Assembly: GCA_019136545.1 (NCBI GenBank)
Contig: JAGVUA010000007.1
Span: 1-49,455 of the forward strand
Length of the DNA: 49,455 nt
Source: Betaproteobacteria bacterium
Lineage (GTDB): Bacteria; Pseudomonadota; Gammaproteobacteria; Burkholderiales; Rhodocyclaceae
Direction of reading: 5' to 3'
Shown piece by piece: positions 1-7,435 of the stretch; position 1 is the first letter of the stretch, and the number at the start of each line of letters is the position of its first letter. Both the position numbers and the translations under genes were made by a program. Under the pieces are notes generated by a model, which saw nothing but the letters and a program-made list of their open reading frames with translations, did no database searches and was not told the origin of the DNA.

Positions 1-2
1 TG

Positions 3-647
3 CTTGACGAAGTAAGCCGCGTGCGCAGCGCTGGCCGGTCCGGCAATGTTGCCGAGATCGTGCCCGTGCTGGAGACATATGCCGCCTTGTTTGCCGACCC
101 CGGCTATGTTGAAGGGGAGTTTGATCGACTCCCGGGAGATTTGCCGCGCAAGCTGCAAAGTACCACCGGGTTCCTCGCCGACTTCCTTACCAGCGTCGAT
201 CCGCGTTTCAAGGAATGCATATTGGCATTCGCGGACGGCCTGCTGGGGGGGGAGGCCAGTGATTCCGCACGGGATACGACCTCGTTGTTCGGGAACTATC
301 AGAAGAACTACGATCAGTACTACTTGCCGTACTTTCGTGACAAGGGCTACGTCCTCGAGAACTATCTGGTGAATGACGTGCTCGTCAATATCTTCCCCTT
401 CGGTCGGGGCAGTTTTCTCGAGCTATATCGGGCGATGGTTTTCAATCTCGCCATCATCCAGGTGATGTTGGTGGGAATGGCGGGGCATTACAAGGGCTTG
501 ACTGATGCGCGGGTGGTCCAGTTCATTCAGACCTTCACCCGCCGCTCGGCGCACAATGACAGCTACCTCCGCAAACTGACCGAGGCGCTCACCGACAAGC
601 AAGCGCCATCCTTTGTAGAGGTAATGTGGATGTTGAAGGAACGCTAA
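3..647 (+). CDS. fliB: Flagellin lysine-N-methylase FliB-like protein, C-terminal part (5' end outside window)
   Basis: The frame is open from the left edge, so the gene begins upstream; about 214 residues are visible. The segment containing ENYLVNDVLVNIFPFGRG, followed by a hydrophobic stretch (LAIIQVMLVGMAGHYKG) and a helix with FTRRSAHNDSYL, matches my memory of the C-terminal half of FliB, which methylates lysines on flagellin. The N-terminal cysteine-rich part of FliB lies outside the window and cannot be checked. Base composition here looks less GC-rich than in the hox genes. No flagellar neighbour is visible. Family assignment is from recognition of the conserved core only; an uncharacterised relative is possible. 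Confidence 0.6.
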   Translation, partial: LDEVSRVRSAGRSGNVAEIVPVLETYAALFADPGYVEGEFDRLPGDLPRKLQSTTGFLADFLTSVDPRFKECILAFADGLLGGEASDSARDTTSLFGNYQKNYDQYYLPYFRDKGYVLENYLVNDVLVNIFPFGRGSFLELYRAMVFNLAIIQVMLVGMAGHYKGLTDARVVQFIQTFTRRSAHNDSYLRKLTEALTDKQAPSFVEVMWMLKER

Positions 648-726
648 TAACGACTTCCCTGCGCTGGCCGGAGCTTCGAGCCGGAATGTTTCCCGGGCTC
701 GGGCGTTGCGAGGGCAGGTTCCGCGC

Positions 727-2475
727 TCAGGCGGCCACGACGCGGTTTTTGCCGGCGCGCTTGGCTAGATACATGGCCTGGTCGGCGCGCTTGACCGCAT
801 CGGCGGGTTGTTCCGCCGGCCCGAGTTCGGCGACGCCGCAACTGAAGGTGATCAGCATCTTCTCGTTTTTGTGCAGGAAGAACTTGCGGGTCAGGTCGCG
901 CTGGACGCGCACCATCGCCTGCACGCCGTCGTCGAGGCGCGTGTCGGCCAGCACGATGACGAATTCCTCGCCGCCGTAGCGCGCCAGGGTGTCGGTGGGA
1001 CGCAGCGCTTCGCGCACCACCTGGGCCAGGTGCACCAGCGCCTGGTCGCCGGCGTCATGGCCATGGGTGTCGTTGAGCTTCTTGAAGTTGTCGATGTCGA
1101 GCAGAGCCAGCGACAGGGGCAGATTCTTGCGCCGGGAGCGGGCGACCTCGCGTTCGATGGCTTCGTCCATGCCCTTGCGGTTGAGCACGCCGGTCAGGGC
1201 GTCGAGGCGGACCATGTCGCTGGCGTGGGCCAGCTCCTCCTGCAGACGGGCCACCTCCTGCTCGGCCTGGCGCACGCGGTCGCGCATTTCCACGAGTTCG
1301 TCGCGCGAACGCTGCGCCGCCAGCTGGACCGTCCGGGTTTCCTGCATGACGACGTTCAGCACGTCCGAGAGCTGGTTGATGTCGTTGGCGCTGCTGATCC
1401 GGTCGGCGCAAGCGCCGATGCGGTCGTGGTAATCGCCGGTGGTGGCGGCGAAGTCGGTCAGCCGGTCCACGAAGGAGGCGAGCATGGCCTTGAGTTGCGC
1501 CTGCGCGTCGTTGAGGCTCTTCTTGAGGGCGCTCTGCTTGTAGATCAGATCCTTGAGGCGGCGCTCGATGTCGTCGAGCTGGCGCAGATCGAGCGGCTGG
1601 CCGAGCAGGTCGCGCACCAGCGACACCTGGCCCTGCAGCCACTGGTCGTCGACCACGAGTTCGCCGATATTTTCGACGATCAGTTGCAGCAGGTGGATCA
1701 GTGCGCCCCGCAGTTCAACCTGGTCCTCGGCGACGAACTGCAAGCGGTAGCTGAATTTCTTCAGCCGGCCGGTGCAGGCGCCGAGTTGCTCGGTGGTTTG
1801 CGCGGCCCGGATGTCGGTGGCCAGCCCCGTGGCTTCCCGGGTTAGATCCGGCGCCTCGCTGAGCACGGTGCCGAGGGCATCGTCGAGCAAGGTGGCGAGC
1901 AGTTCCTGCAATTCGGCGCCGATCTGGCGTGTCGCCGCCACTGACTTTCCACCGGCCGCCGCGCCTTCCTCGGCCGCGCTTTCCACCGTCGCGGCTTCGG
2001 CCGTGCCGCTCTGCGACCAGGTCCGCACCAGCGACTGCAAGCGGCCGAACAGCACGTCGGGCGTGCCCGAAGCCGACAGGACATGGTCGAGCGCCTCGCG
2101 CTTCTTGGCGGCGGTGATGCCGGCGTGGCGGATTTCATGTTGGCTGACCAGATCGCGGATCAGGCCGCTCCAGTTGGGCGGCGCCGCCGCACTCTTGGCC
2201 AACAGATCGGCCAGCGAGGTTTTCACGCCGTCCCAGGTGCCCTCGGCGATGGCGGCCTCGAACTGGCGGCCGAAGCGCAACTGCTCGGGCGCGGTCTTGG
2301 GCAGGCCGGCAGCGATGGTTTTGAGGGCGCGTTCGGGAAAAGCCTCGATGGCGGCGGTGCCGGAGATTTCGTGGTACAGCGTGCGGTAATTGTCCGGCGT
2401 CGGCGGCACCCGCCGCATGGCCAGCTGGCGCAGGGTTTCGCGTGCGATCTCGGAGGGGTGTTTGGTTTCGGCCAT
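727..2475 (-). CDS. Diguanylate cyclase (GGDEF) with an uncharacterised N-terminal region
   Basis: A 582-residue cytoplasmic protein. The C-terminal GGDEF domain (about residues 420-580) carries the active-site motif GGEEF near residue 501. An RPTD motif lies five residues before it, matching the RxxD product-inhibition site, so the enzyme should make c-di-GMP and be feedback-inhibited. The first 400 residues have no membrane segment or PAS that I recognise; they are helical with a coiled-coil stretch (about 380-420, rich in E, R and Q) leading into the GGDEF. The gene starts 15 bp after the response-regulator stop, so it is probably the last gene of the kinase-regulator operon and its signalling output. 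Confidence 0.9.
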   Translation of the reverse strand: MAETKHPSEIARETLRQLAMRRVPPTPDNYRTLYHEISGTAAIEAFPERALKTIAAGLPKTAPEQLRFGRQFEAAIAEGTWDGVKTSLADLLAKSAAAPPNWSGLIRDLVSQHEIRHAGITAAKKREALDHVLSASGTPDVLFGRLQSLVRTWSQSGTAEAATVESAAEEGAAAGGKSVAATRQIGAELQELLATLLDDALGTVLSEAPDLTREATGLATDIRAAQTTEQLGACTGRLKKFSYRLQFVAEDQVELRGALIHLLQLIVENIGELVVDDQWLQGQVSLVRDLLGQPLDLRQLDDIERRLKDLIYKQSALKKSLNDAQAQLKAMLASFVDRLTDFAATTGDYHDRIGACADRISSANDINQLSDVLNVVMQETRTVQLAAQRSRDELVEMRDRVRQAEQEVARLQEELAHASDMVRLDALTGVLNRKGMDEAIEREVARSRRKNLPLSLALLDIDNFKKLNDTHGHDAGDQALVHLAQVVREALRPTDTLARYGGEEFVIVLADTRLDDGVQAMVRVQRDLTRKFFLHKNEKMLITFSCGVAELGPAEQPADAVKRADQAMYLAKRAGKNRVVAA

Positions 2476-2490
2476 GATTATCTTTGCGTG

Positions 2491-3129
2491 TCACACCAGG
2501 CCGTGCTCGAGGCCGTAGCGGATCAGTTCGGCGGTGCTGGAAAGCCCCAGCTTGGTCAGGATGCGCGCCCGAAACGTGCTGATGGTGGCGACCGCGAGGT
2601 TCAGTTCTTCGGCGATCTGGGTCAGCGTCTTGCCTGCGGCGATCAGCTTCAGCACTTCGTATTCGCGATCGGACAGCAGCTCGTGCGGCGGCTGTTCGGT
2701 GTCGTTGGCGATGGCGTCGGCCAATTGCATGGCCACGGTTGCGCTGACGTATTTCTTGCCGCACGCCACCTGGCGGATGGCGGTCACGAGCTGCTCGGGC
2801 GCGCTCTGCTTGGTCAGGTAGCCCGAGGCGCCGGCCTTGAGCGCGCGGATGGCGTATTGCTCCTCGGGATGCATGGAGAGGATCAGCACCGGCAGCTTGG
2901 GAAACTCCTTCTTCAACTGCTTGAGCGTGTCGATGCCGTTGCGGTTGGGCATCGAGACATCGAGCAGGACGACATCCCAGGCCTGCTGGCGGGCCAGCTG
3001 CAGGGCCTCGATGCCGTCGTCGGCCTCGCCGGCGACCACCAGATCCTCCGTTTCCGACAGGATCTGCTTGAGCCCCTGGCGCACGATGGCATGGTCGTCG
3101 GCGATGAGTACGTGAATTCTGTCTGACAT
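2491..3129 (-). CDS. NarL/FixJ-family response regulator (REC-LuxR HTH)
   Basis: 212 residues starting at MSDRIHVLIADDHAIVRQG. The receiver domain has the acidic pair D11-D12, the phospho-acceptor D57 (LLDVSMP) and the conserved K near residue 107 (GYLTK). A C-terminal LuxR-type helix-turn-helix (about 145-205; LSDREYEVLKLIAAGKT) binds DNA. A TTG six bases upstream would overlap the kinase stop by 4 bp; I prefer the ATG at 3129. The partner is almost certainly the HisKA_3 kinase directly upstream. The target genes cannot be read from the sequence; the nearest candidates are the diguanylate cyclase behind it and the acetate kinase region before the kinase. Confidence 0.92.
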   Translation of the reverse strand: MSDRIHVLIADDHAIVRQGLKQILSETEDLVVAGEADDGIEALQLARQQAWDVVLLDVSMPNRNGIDTLKQLKKEFPKLPVLILSMHPEEQYAIRALKAGASGYLTKQSAPEQLVTAIRQVACGKKYVSATVAMQLADAIANDTEQPPHELLSDREYEVLKLIAAGKTLTQIAEELNLAVATISTFRARILTKLGLSSTAELIRYGLEHGLV

Positions 3130-3131
3130 GT

Positions 3132-4679
3132 TCAAAACAATTTGCGCTGCATTTCTTCCGCCTCGTCCACCGCCACAGGTTCCACGCCGCGGCGTTCCGG
3201 CACTTTCAGGCGGACATGCGTGCCGCCATGCTCTCCGGAAGCGATGGAAAACTCGCCCGCCAGGCTATGCACGCGTTCGCGGATGCCGCGCAGGCCGAAG
3301 GACTTCGGCTTGGTCATGTCCGCCTCCGAGATGCCAAGGCCATTGTCGCGCAGTTCGAGCGCTATGCTACCTTTTTCCCGCGTCAGCCGTACCACCACCA
3401 GCGACGCGTGGGCATGCTTGGCGACGTTGGTAAGCGTTTCCTGGACGATGCGGAACAGCGCCAGCGACGTATCCGCGTCCGGCTCGAGGTCGTCGTCGCA
3501 CTGCACGCGGCAAGTGATGCCCAAGTGCTGGGAGAAATCCTCGGTCAGCGATTCGATGGCCGCCGGCAGGCCAAATTCCTTGAGGATGCCGGGCCGCAGT
3601 TCGCGTGCCACGCGGCTGGCGGCGCCCATGGCCTGGTCGAGCAGCGTCTCGATGGAGCGCGCCTTCTCGCGCAGCGCCGGCGGTTCCGCCGGCAGCTTGC
3701 CGGCCATCAGGGTCGCCTCGATTTTCAGCCGCACCAGAAGGCTGCCCAGTTCGTCGTGGATGTCGCGGGCGATGCGCTCGCGTTCCTGCTCGCGCGCCGC
3801 CTCCAGGTGAAAGGAGAGTTCCGACAGTTGCTCGCGCGAAGCCCGCAGCGCCGCTTCGGTCTCCTTGATCGCCGTGATGTTGGTGGCGATGCCCTGCCAG
3901 GTGACGATGCCGCTGCCCCCTTCCTCGCCGCGCTGCGGGGTCGAGCGCAGGTCCACCCATTTGCCCCGGCCGCGGCCGCGCAGCCGGCCGGCCCAGTCCA
4001 GCGGCGCGCCCGAATCCGCCGACGCGGCGAGCACCGCTTCGAGCTGGCGGCGGTCATCCGGCTCGAAAGCCTCGAAAAACTTGCGGGGCGAAGCCAGCAA
4101 TTCATGCTGCTTCAAGCCGAACAATGCCTGGCTGCCTTCGCTGACGTAGAGGAAGCGATAATCGTCGGCAGCGAGGCGCCGCAGATGGAACACCATGCCG
4201 GGCAGGCTCGACGCCAGGCCGCGAAAGCGGGCATCGCTGTCGTGCGCCATCGCCAGTGCGGCACGGTGGTCGGCACGCTGGCACGCCTCGTGTACCTCGC
4301 GGTCGATGGCGGGCAGCAGGCGATCGAGCCGGTCGCGGAACACTACGTCGTGGGCGCCGGCACGCATGGCGCGCAGCGCGGCTTTTTCATCGACGGGGTC
4401 GGCGACGACGATGATGAAAGGCAGGTCATGTCCCTGCGCATCGAGCAGCTTCATCGCCGCCGGCGCCGTCAGGGCAGGGCAGCCGTAGAGGTAGAGCACG
4501 ACATCCCAAGAGCGCTCGCGCAGCAGGGCGCGCAGTCCCGCGGCATCGCTGGCGGCGCGAAACGGCACCGTCGCCGCGCCGCCGCCGAGCTTACCGGCGA
4601 GCGCCGCCGCCTCGGCCGGCTCGGCCGACAGGATCAGGAAATGCAGCGACGCGAGCTCGGTTTTCGCGGGGTGGGCCAT
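3132..4679 (-). CDS. NarX-like sensor histidine kinase with degenerate receiver and PAS domains
   Basis: A 515-residue soluble kinase with no membrane segment. Residues about 10-125 resemble a receiver domain, but the position of the phospho-acceptor is VVLYLYGCP rather than V-L-S-D-Y, so it looks unable to be phosphorylated. A PAS domain follows (about 150-270). The HisKA_3 dimerisation region has the H-box RIARDIHDELGSLLVRLK, and the ATPase domain has DNGLGI and GFGLRGIRERV-like G boxes (here SFGLRGIRERV). This is the NarX/DegS architecture that partners LuxR-type regulators, in line with the next gene. The signal is unknown; cytoplasmic sensing is implied. Confidence 0.9.
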   Translation of the reverse strand: MAHPAKTELASLHFLILSAEPAEAAALAGKLGGGAATVPFRAASDAAGLRALLRERSWDVVLYLYGCPALTAPAAMKLLDAQGHDLPFIIVVADPVDEKAALRAMRAGAHDVVFRDRLDRLLPAIDREVHEACQRADHRAALAMAHDSDARFRGLASSLPGMVFHLRRLAADDYRFLYVSEGSQALFGLKQHELLASPRKFFEAFEPDDRRQLEAVLAASADSGAPLDWAGRLRGRGRGKWVDLRSTPQRGEEGGSGIVTWQGIATNITAIKETEAALRASREQLSELSFHLEAAREQERERIARDIHDELGSLLVRLKIEATLMAGKLPAEPPALREKARSIETLLDQAMGAASRVARELRPGILKEFGLPAAIESLTEDFSQHLGITCRVQCDDDLEPDADTSLALFRIVQETLTNVAKHAHASLVVVRLTREKGSIALELRDNGLGISEADMTKPKSFGLRGIRERVHSLAGEFSIASGEHGGTHVRLKVPERRGVEPVAVDEAEEMQRKLF

Positions 4680-4700
4680 GGCTGGCGACGGAGGCCGACG

Positions 4701-4728
4701 GAAAGTCAGGCGGCGATTCTAACGCCGC
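4701..4728 (+). repeat. Weak copy of the dispersed GAAAGTCAG...ACGCC repeat
   Basis: The intergenic stretch between the kinase start and the ackA stop begins with GAAAGTCAGG and ends with ACGCCGC, with a few extra bases in the middle. It is the least certain member of the short repeat family described for 7410-7435. Confidence 0.35.
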
Positions 4729-4735
4729 GCCGGCG

Positions 4736-5929
4736 TCAGCTCGTCTCGATGAGCGCCGCCGTGTGGCGGGCAATCACCCATTCCTCGTTGGTCGGCAGCA
4801 CCAGCACCTCGACCGCAGCGTCAGCCGTGGCGATACGCCGCGCATGCCTTTGATTGGCCGGTTCATCGAGGGCGATGCCGAGCCAGCCGAGCGTCGCGCA
4901 GACCTGTCGGCGCACCGGCGCGGCATGCTCGCCGATGCCGCCGGTGAACACCAGCGCGTCGAGGCCGCCGATGGCGGCGGCGAGGGAACCGATCTCGCGC
5001 ACGATGCGGTAGCAGAACAAGTCGACGGCCTCGCGCGCTTCCGGCAATGCCGAAGCCAGCAGTTCGCGCATGTCCTGGCTGATGCCGGAGACGCCGAGCA
5101 GCCCCGATTCCTTGTAGAGAAGCCGCTCGAGCGCCTTGGCGTCCATGGCCCGGTAGTCCATCAGATAGAGCAGCACGCCGGGGTCGAGGCTGCCGCTGCG
5201 GGTGCCCATCATCAGGCCGTCGACGGCGGTGAAGCCCATGGTGGTGGCCATGCTCCGGCGTTCGCGCATGGCGCACATGGAGGCGCCGTTGCCGAGATGG
5301 GCGACGATGACGCGGCCATCGGCGCGGCCATCGGGAAGATGGCGCGGCAGGGTTTCGGCGATGAACTCGTAGGACAGGCCGTGAAAGCCGTAGCGCCGCA
5401 CGCCGCCCTCGGTGATCCGCCGCGGCAAGGCGAAGCGCTGGGCGACCTCGGGCTGGCTGCGATGAAAGGCCGTGTCGAAACAGGCGACCTGCGGTACGCC
5501 GGGCAGGGCCGTCGCCATGGCCTCGATGCCGGCCAGGTTGTGCGGCTGGTGCAGGGGCGCGAGCGGAATGAGGTCGCGCAGGAGATCGATGGACACGGCG
5601 TCGAGCCGGATCGGCCGGGCGTATTGCTCGCCGCCATGGACGACGCGATGACCGACGCCACCGATGCGTCGGCCGCCGGCGTGCCGATCGAGCCAGCCGA
5701 GCAGGAACGACAGGGCTTCGCGATGCGGCGCGGCGCCGGCCAGCGGCAGATCGATATCCGCCAATGCCTGTCCCGACGCCTCCTTGGCCGCGAGATGCGG
5801 ATGCGCGCCCAGCCCGTCGATCTGGCCCATGAGCCTGGGCTGCTCGGGAACGTCGCCGGCATTGCGCTCGAACAGCGCGAACTTGATGGAGCTGGAGCCG
5901 GCGTTGAGGGTCAGGAGGACATCGGTCAT
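4736..5929 (-). CDS. ackA: Acetate kinase
   Basis: 397 residues, the usual length for AckA. It interconverts acetyl phosphate plus ADP with acetate plus ATP (propionate or butyrate kinases are close relatives). Diagnostic motifs are the N-terminal LTLNAGSSSIKFALF, GHRVVHGGE, FDTAFH, RRYGFHGLSYEF, HLGNGASM and FTGGIGEH. The start MTDVLLTLNAG at 5929 is chosen because the family begins there. The frame stays open far upstream, but only because it runs opposite the next gene. The stop of the upstream phosphotransacylase gene lies 2 bp away, so the two are a tight operon for acyl-phosphate metabolism. Confidence 0.96.
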   Translation of the reverse strand: MTDVLLTLNAGSSSIKFALFERNAGDVPEQPRLMGQIDGLGAHPHLAAKEASGQALADIDLPLAGAAPHREALSFLLGWLDRHAGGRRIGGVGHRVVHGGEQYARPIRLDAVSIDLLRDLIPLAPLHQPHNLAGIEAMATALPGVPQVACFDTAFHRSQPEVAQRFALPRRITEGGVRRYGFHGLSYEFIAETLPRHLPDGRADGRVIVAHLGNGASMCAMRERRSMATTMGFTAVDGLMMGTRSGSLDPGVLLYLMDYRAMDAKALERLLYKESGLLGVSGISQDMRELLASALPEAREAVDLFCYRIVREIGSLAAAIGGLDALVFTGGIGEHAAPVRRQVCATLGWLGIALDEPANQRHARRIATADAAVEVLVLPTNEEWVIARHTAALIETS

Positions 5930-5931
5930 CG

Positions 5932-7347
5932 TCAAGCCTTGCCGCCGCGCGCATGGACCATCGCCACCGCGATGGCGGTCGAGGCGGCGCGCGATTCCGC
6001 CGAATCGGCGCGGGACGTGAGCACGATCGGCACGCGGGCGCCGACGACGATGCCGGCGGCGCTGGCGTCGGCCAGGTATTCCAGTTGCTTGGCCAGCATG
6101 TTGCCCGATTCGATGTCCGGCACCAGCAGGATGTCGGCCTGCCCGGCCACCGCCGAGCGGATGCCCTTGGTGGCGGCGGCGACCGCGGAGACGGCGTTGT
6201 CGAAGGCCAGCGGACCGTCGAGGATGCCGCCGACGATCTGGCCGCGATCGGCCATCTTGCACAGCGCGGCGGCGTCGAGGGTGGCGGGCATTTTCGGCGT
6301 CACCGTCTCCACCGCCGCCAGGAGGGCGACTTTCGGCTCGGCGATGCGCAGTACGTGCGCCAGGTCGATGGCGTTCTGGACGATGTCGACCTTTTCTTCC
6401 AACGTCGGCTGGACGTTGACCGCCGCGTCGGTGATCAGCAGCGGCCGCGGGTAGCTGGGCACGTCCATCAGGAACACGTGGCTGATGCGCCGCGCCGTGC
6501 GCAGGCCGGTGGCTTTGTCCACGATCTCGGCCATCAGCTCGTCGGTGTGCAAGGAGCCTTTCATCAAGGCGGCCACTTCGCCGTTGCGCGCCAGCGCGAC
6601 GGCGGCGCTGGCGGCGGCATGGCTGTGGGGAACGTCGAGCAGCCGGCAGCCGGCCAGGTCGAGCGTCAATTGCTCGGCGAGGGCGCGGATGCGCGCTTCC
6701 GGGCCGACCAACGTCGGTGTGGCGAGGCCGGCGTCGCGGGCCATGATCGCGCCGCGCAGCGACTCGGTGTCGCAGGGGTGGACCATGGCCATGGCGATCG
6801 GCGGCAAACCGCGCGTGATCGACAGCAAATGCTGGTAGCGCGAGCGGCGCGTTGCCTCGGGCGCCAGCGGCGGCAAGGAGGTTTTCGGCCGGCGCACTTT
6901 CGCGGTGGGCGCCGCCACTTCGGCCTGCCCGTCGATGACCCGGGTGCCGTCCTGATTGACGCAGACGCAATCGAACAGCACGTGACGGCCATGATCGGAT
7001 TTGCGCCGGCAGGTGACGGTGGCGGCGATGGTGTCGCCGATACGCACTTCACCCGCAAAGCGCAGGTTCTGGCTGAGCATGACCGTGCCCGGACCGGGAA
7101 ACTGCGTGCCGAGCAGATTGGCGATCATGGCGCTGCCCCACATGCCGTGGGCGGCGATTTCGCGGAACTGCGCCGAGCGCGCGTACTCGGGATCGACATG
7201 GGCGGGATTCACCTCGCCGGCCATGGTCGCGAACATGCGGATATCCTCGGGGCGCAGCGTGCGCACCAGCATGGCGCTGTCGCCGACGGCGATCTCGTCA
7301 TAGGTGCGGTTCTCAATGATGTCGATGCCGCTGGCGGTGTCCTGCAT
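5932..7347 (-). CDS. Bifunctional MaoC-like enoyl-CoA hydratase / phosphate acetyl(butyryl)transferase
   Basis: 471 residues with two domains. Residues about 10-150 are a hot-dog MaoC-type hydratase (VNPAHVDPEYA and HGMWGSAMIANLLGTQ). Residues about 165-465 are a phosphate acyltransferase of the Pta/Ptb family (GSLHTDELM, RISHVFLMD, PLLITDAAVN, LLVPDIESGNML). This fusion is a recognised family. The start at MQDTASGIDI has a strong Shine-Dalgarno (GGGAGG) about nine bases upstream. With ackA immediately downstream, the pair can turn acyl-CoA into acyl phosphate and then ATP plus the acid, or run the reverse. The acyl chain preferred cannot be told. Confidence 0.92.
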   Translation of the reverse strand: MQDTASGIDIIENRTYDEIAVGDSAMLVRTLRPEDIRMFATMAGEVNPAHVDPEYARSAQFREIAAHGMWGSAMIANLLGTQFPGPGTVMLSQNLRFAGEVRIGDTIAATVTCRRKSDHGRHVLFDCVCVNQDGTRVIDGQAEVAAPTAKVRRPKTSLPPLAPEATRRSRYQHLLSITRGLPPIAMAMVHPCDTESLRGAIMARDAGLATPTLVGPEARIRALAEQLTLDLAGCRLLDVPHSHAAASAAVALARNGEVAALMKGSLHTDELMAEIVDKATGLRTARRISHVFLMDVPSYPRPLLITDAAVNVQPTLEEKVDIVQNAIDLAHVLRIAEPKVALLAAVETVTPKMPATLDAAALCKMADRGQIVGGILDGPLAFDNAVSAVAAATKGIRSAVAGQADILLVPDIESGNMLAKQLEYLADASAAGIVVGARVPIVLTSRADSAESRAASTAIAVAMVHARGGKA

Positions 7348-7409
7348 GCTTGCTGCCTCCCTTTGCCCATCATTTTGGCGCGACCGCCGTGGCGCCGCAA
7401 CGCCGGCGC

Positions 7410-7435
7410 GAAAGTCAGGCGCGGCGGGACGCCGC
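7410..7435 (+). repeat. Copy of a dispersed 26-bp repeat at a gene 3' end
   Basis: Begins GAAAGTCAGG and ends GGGACGCCGC. It matches the copy at 30554-30579 at 22 of 26 positions and overlaps the last codons and stop of the CHASE2 kinase gene. Other good copies are at 15089-15114 (minus), 22813-22838, 37313-37338 and 46885-46910. Confidence 0.6.

Noticed and set aside
648..726. A bidirectional terminator between the FliB-like and diguanylate cyclase genes
   Set aside because: Only short imperfect stems (around CCGG and CCCG/CGGG) are present and there is no T-run on either strand.
4736..6970. A 744-residue open frame that extends acetate kinase upstream
   Set aside because: The extra N-terminal part is an off-frame reading of the MaoC-phosphotransacylase gene; acetate kinase starts at MTDVLLTLNAG (5929).
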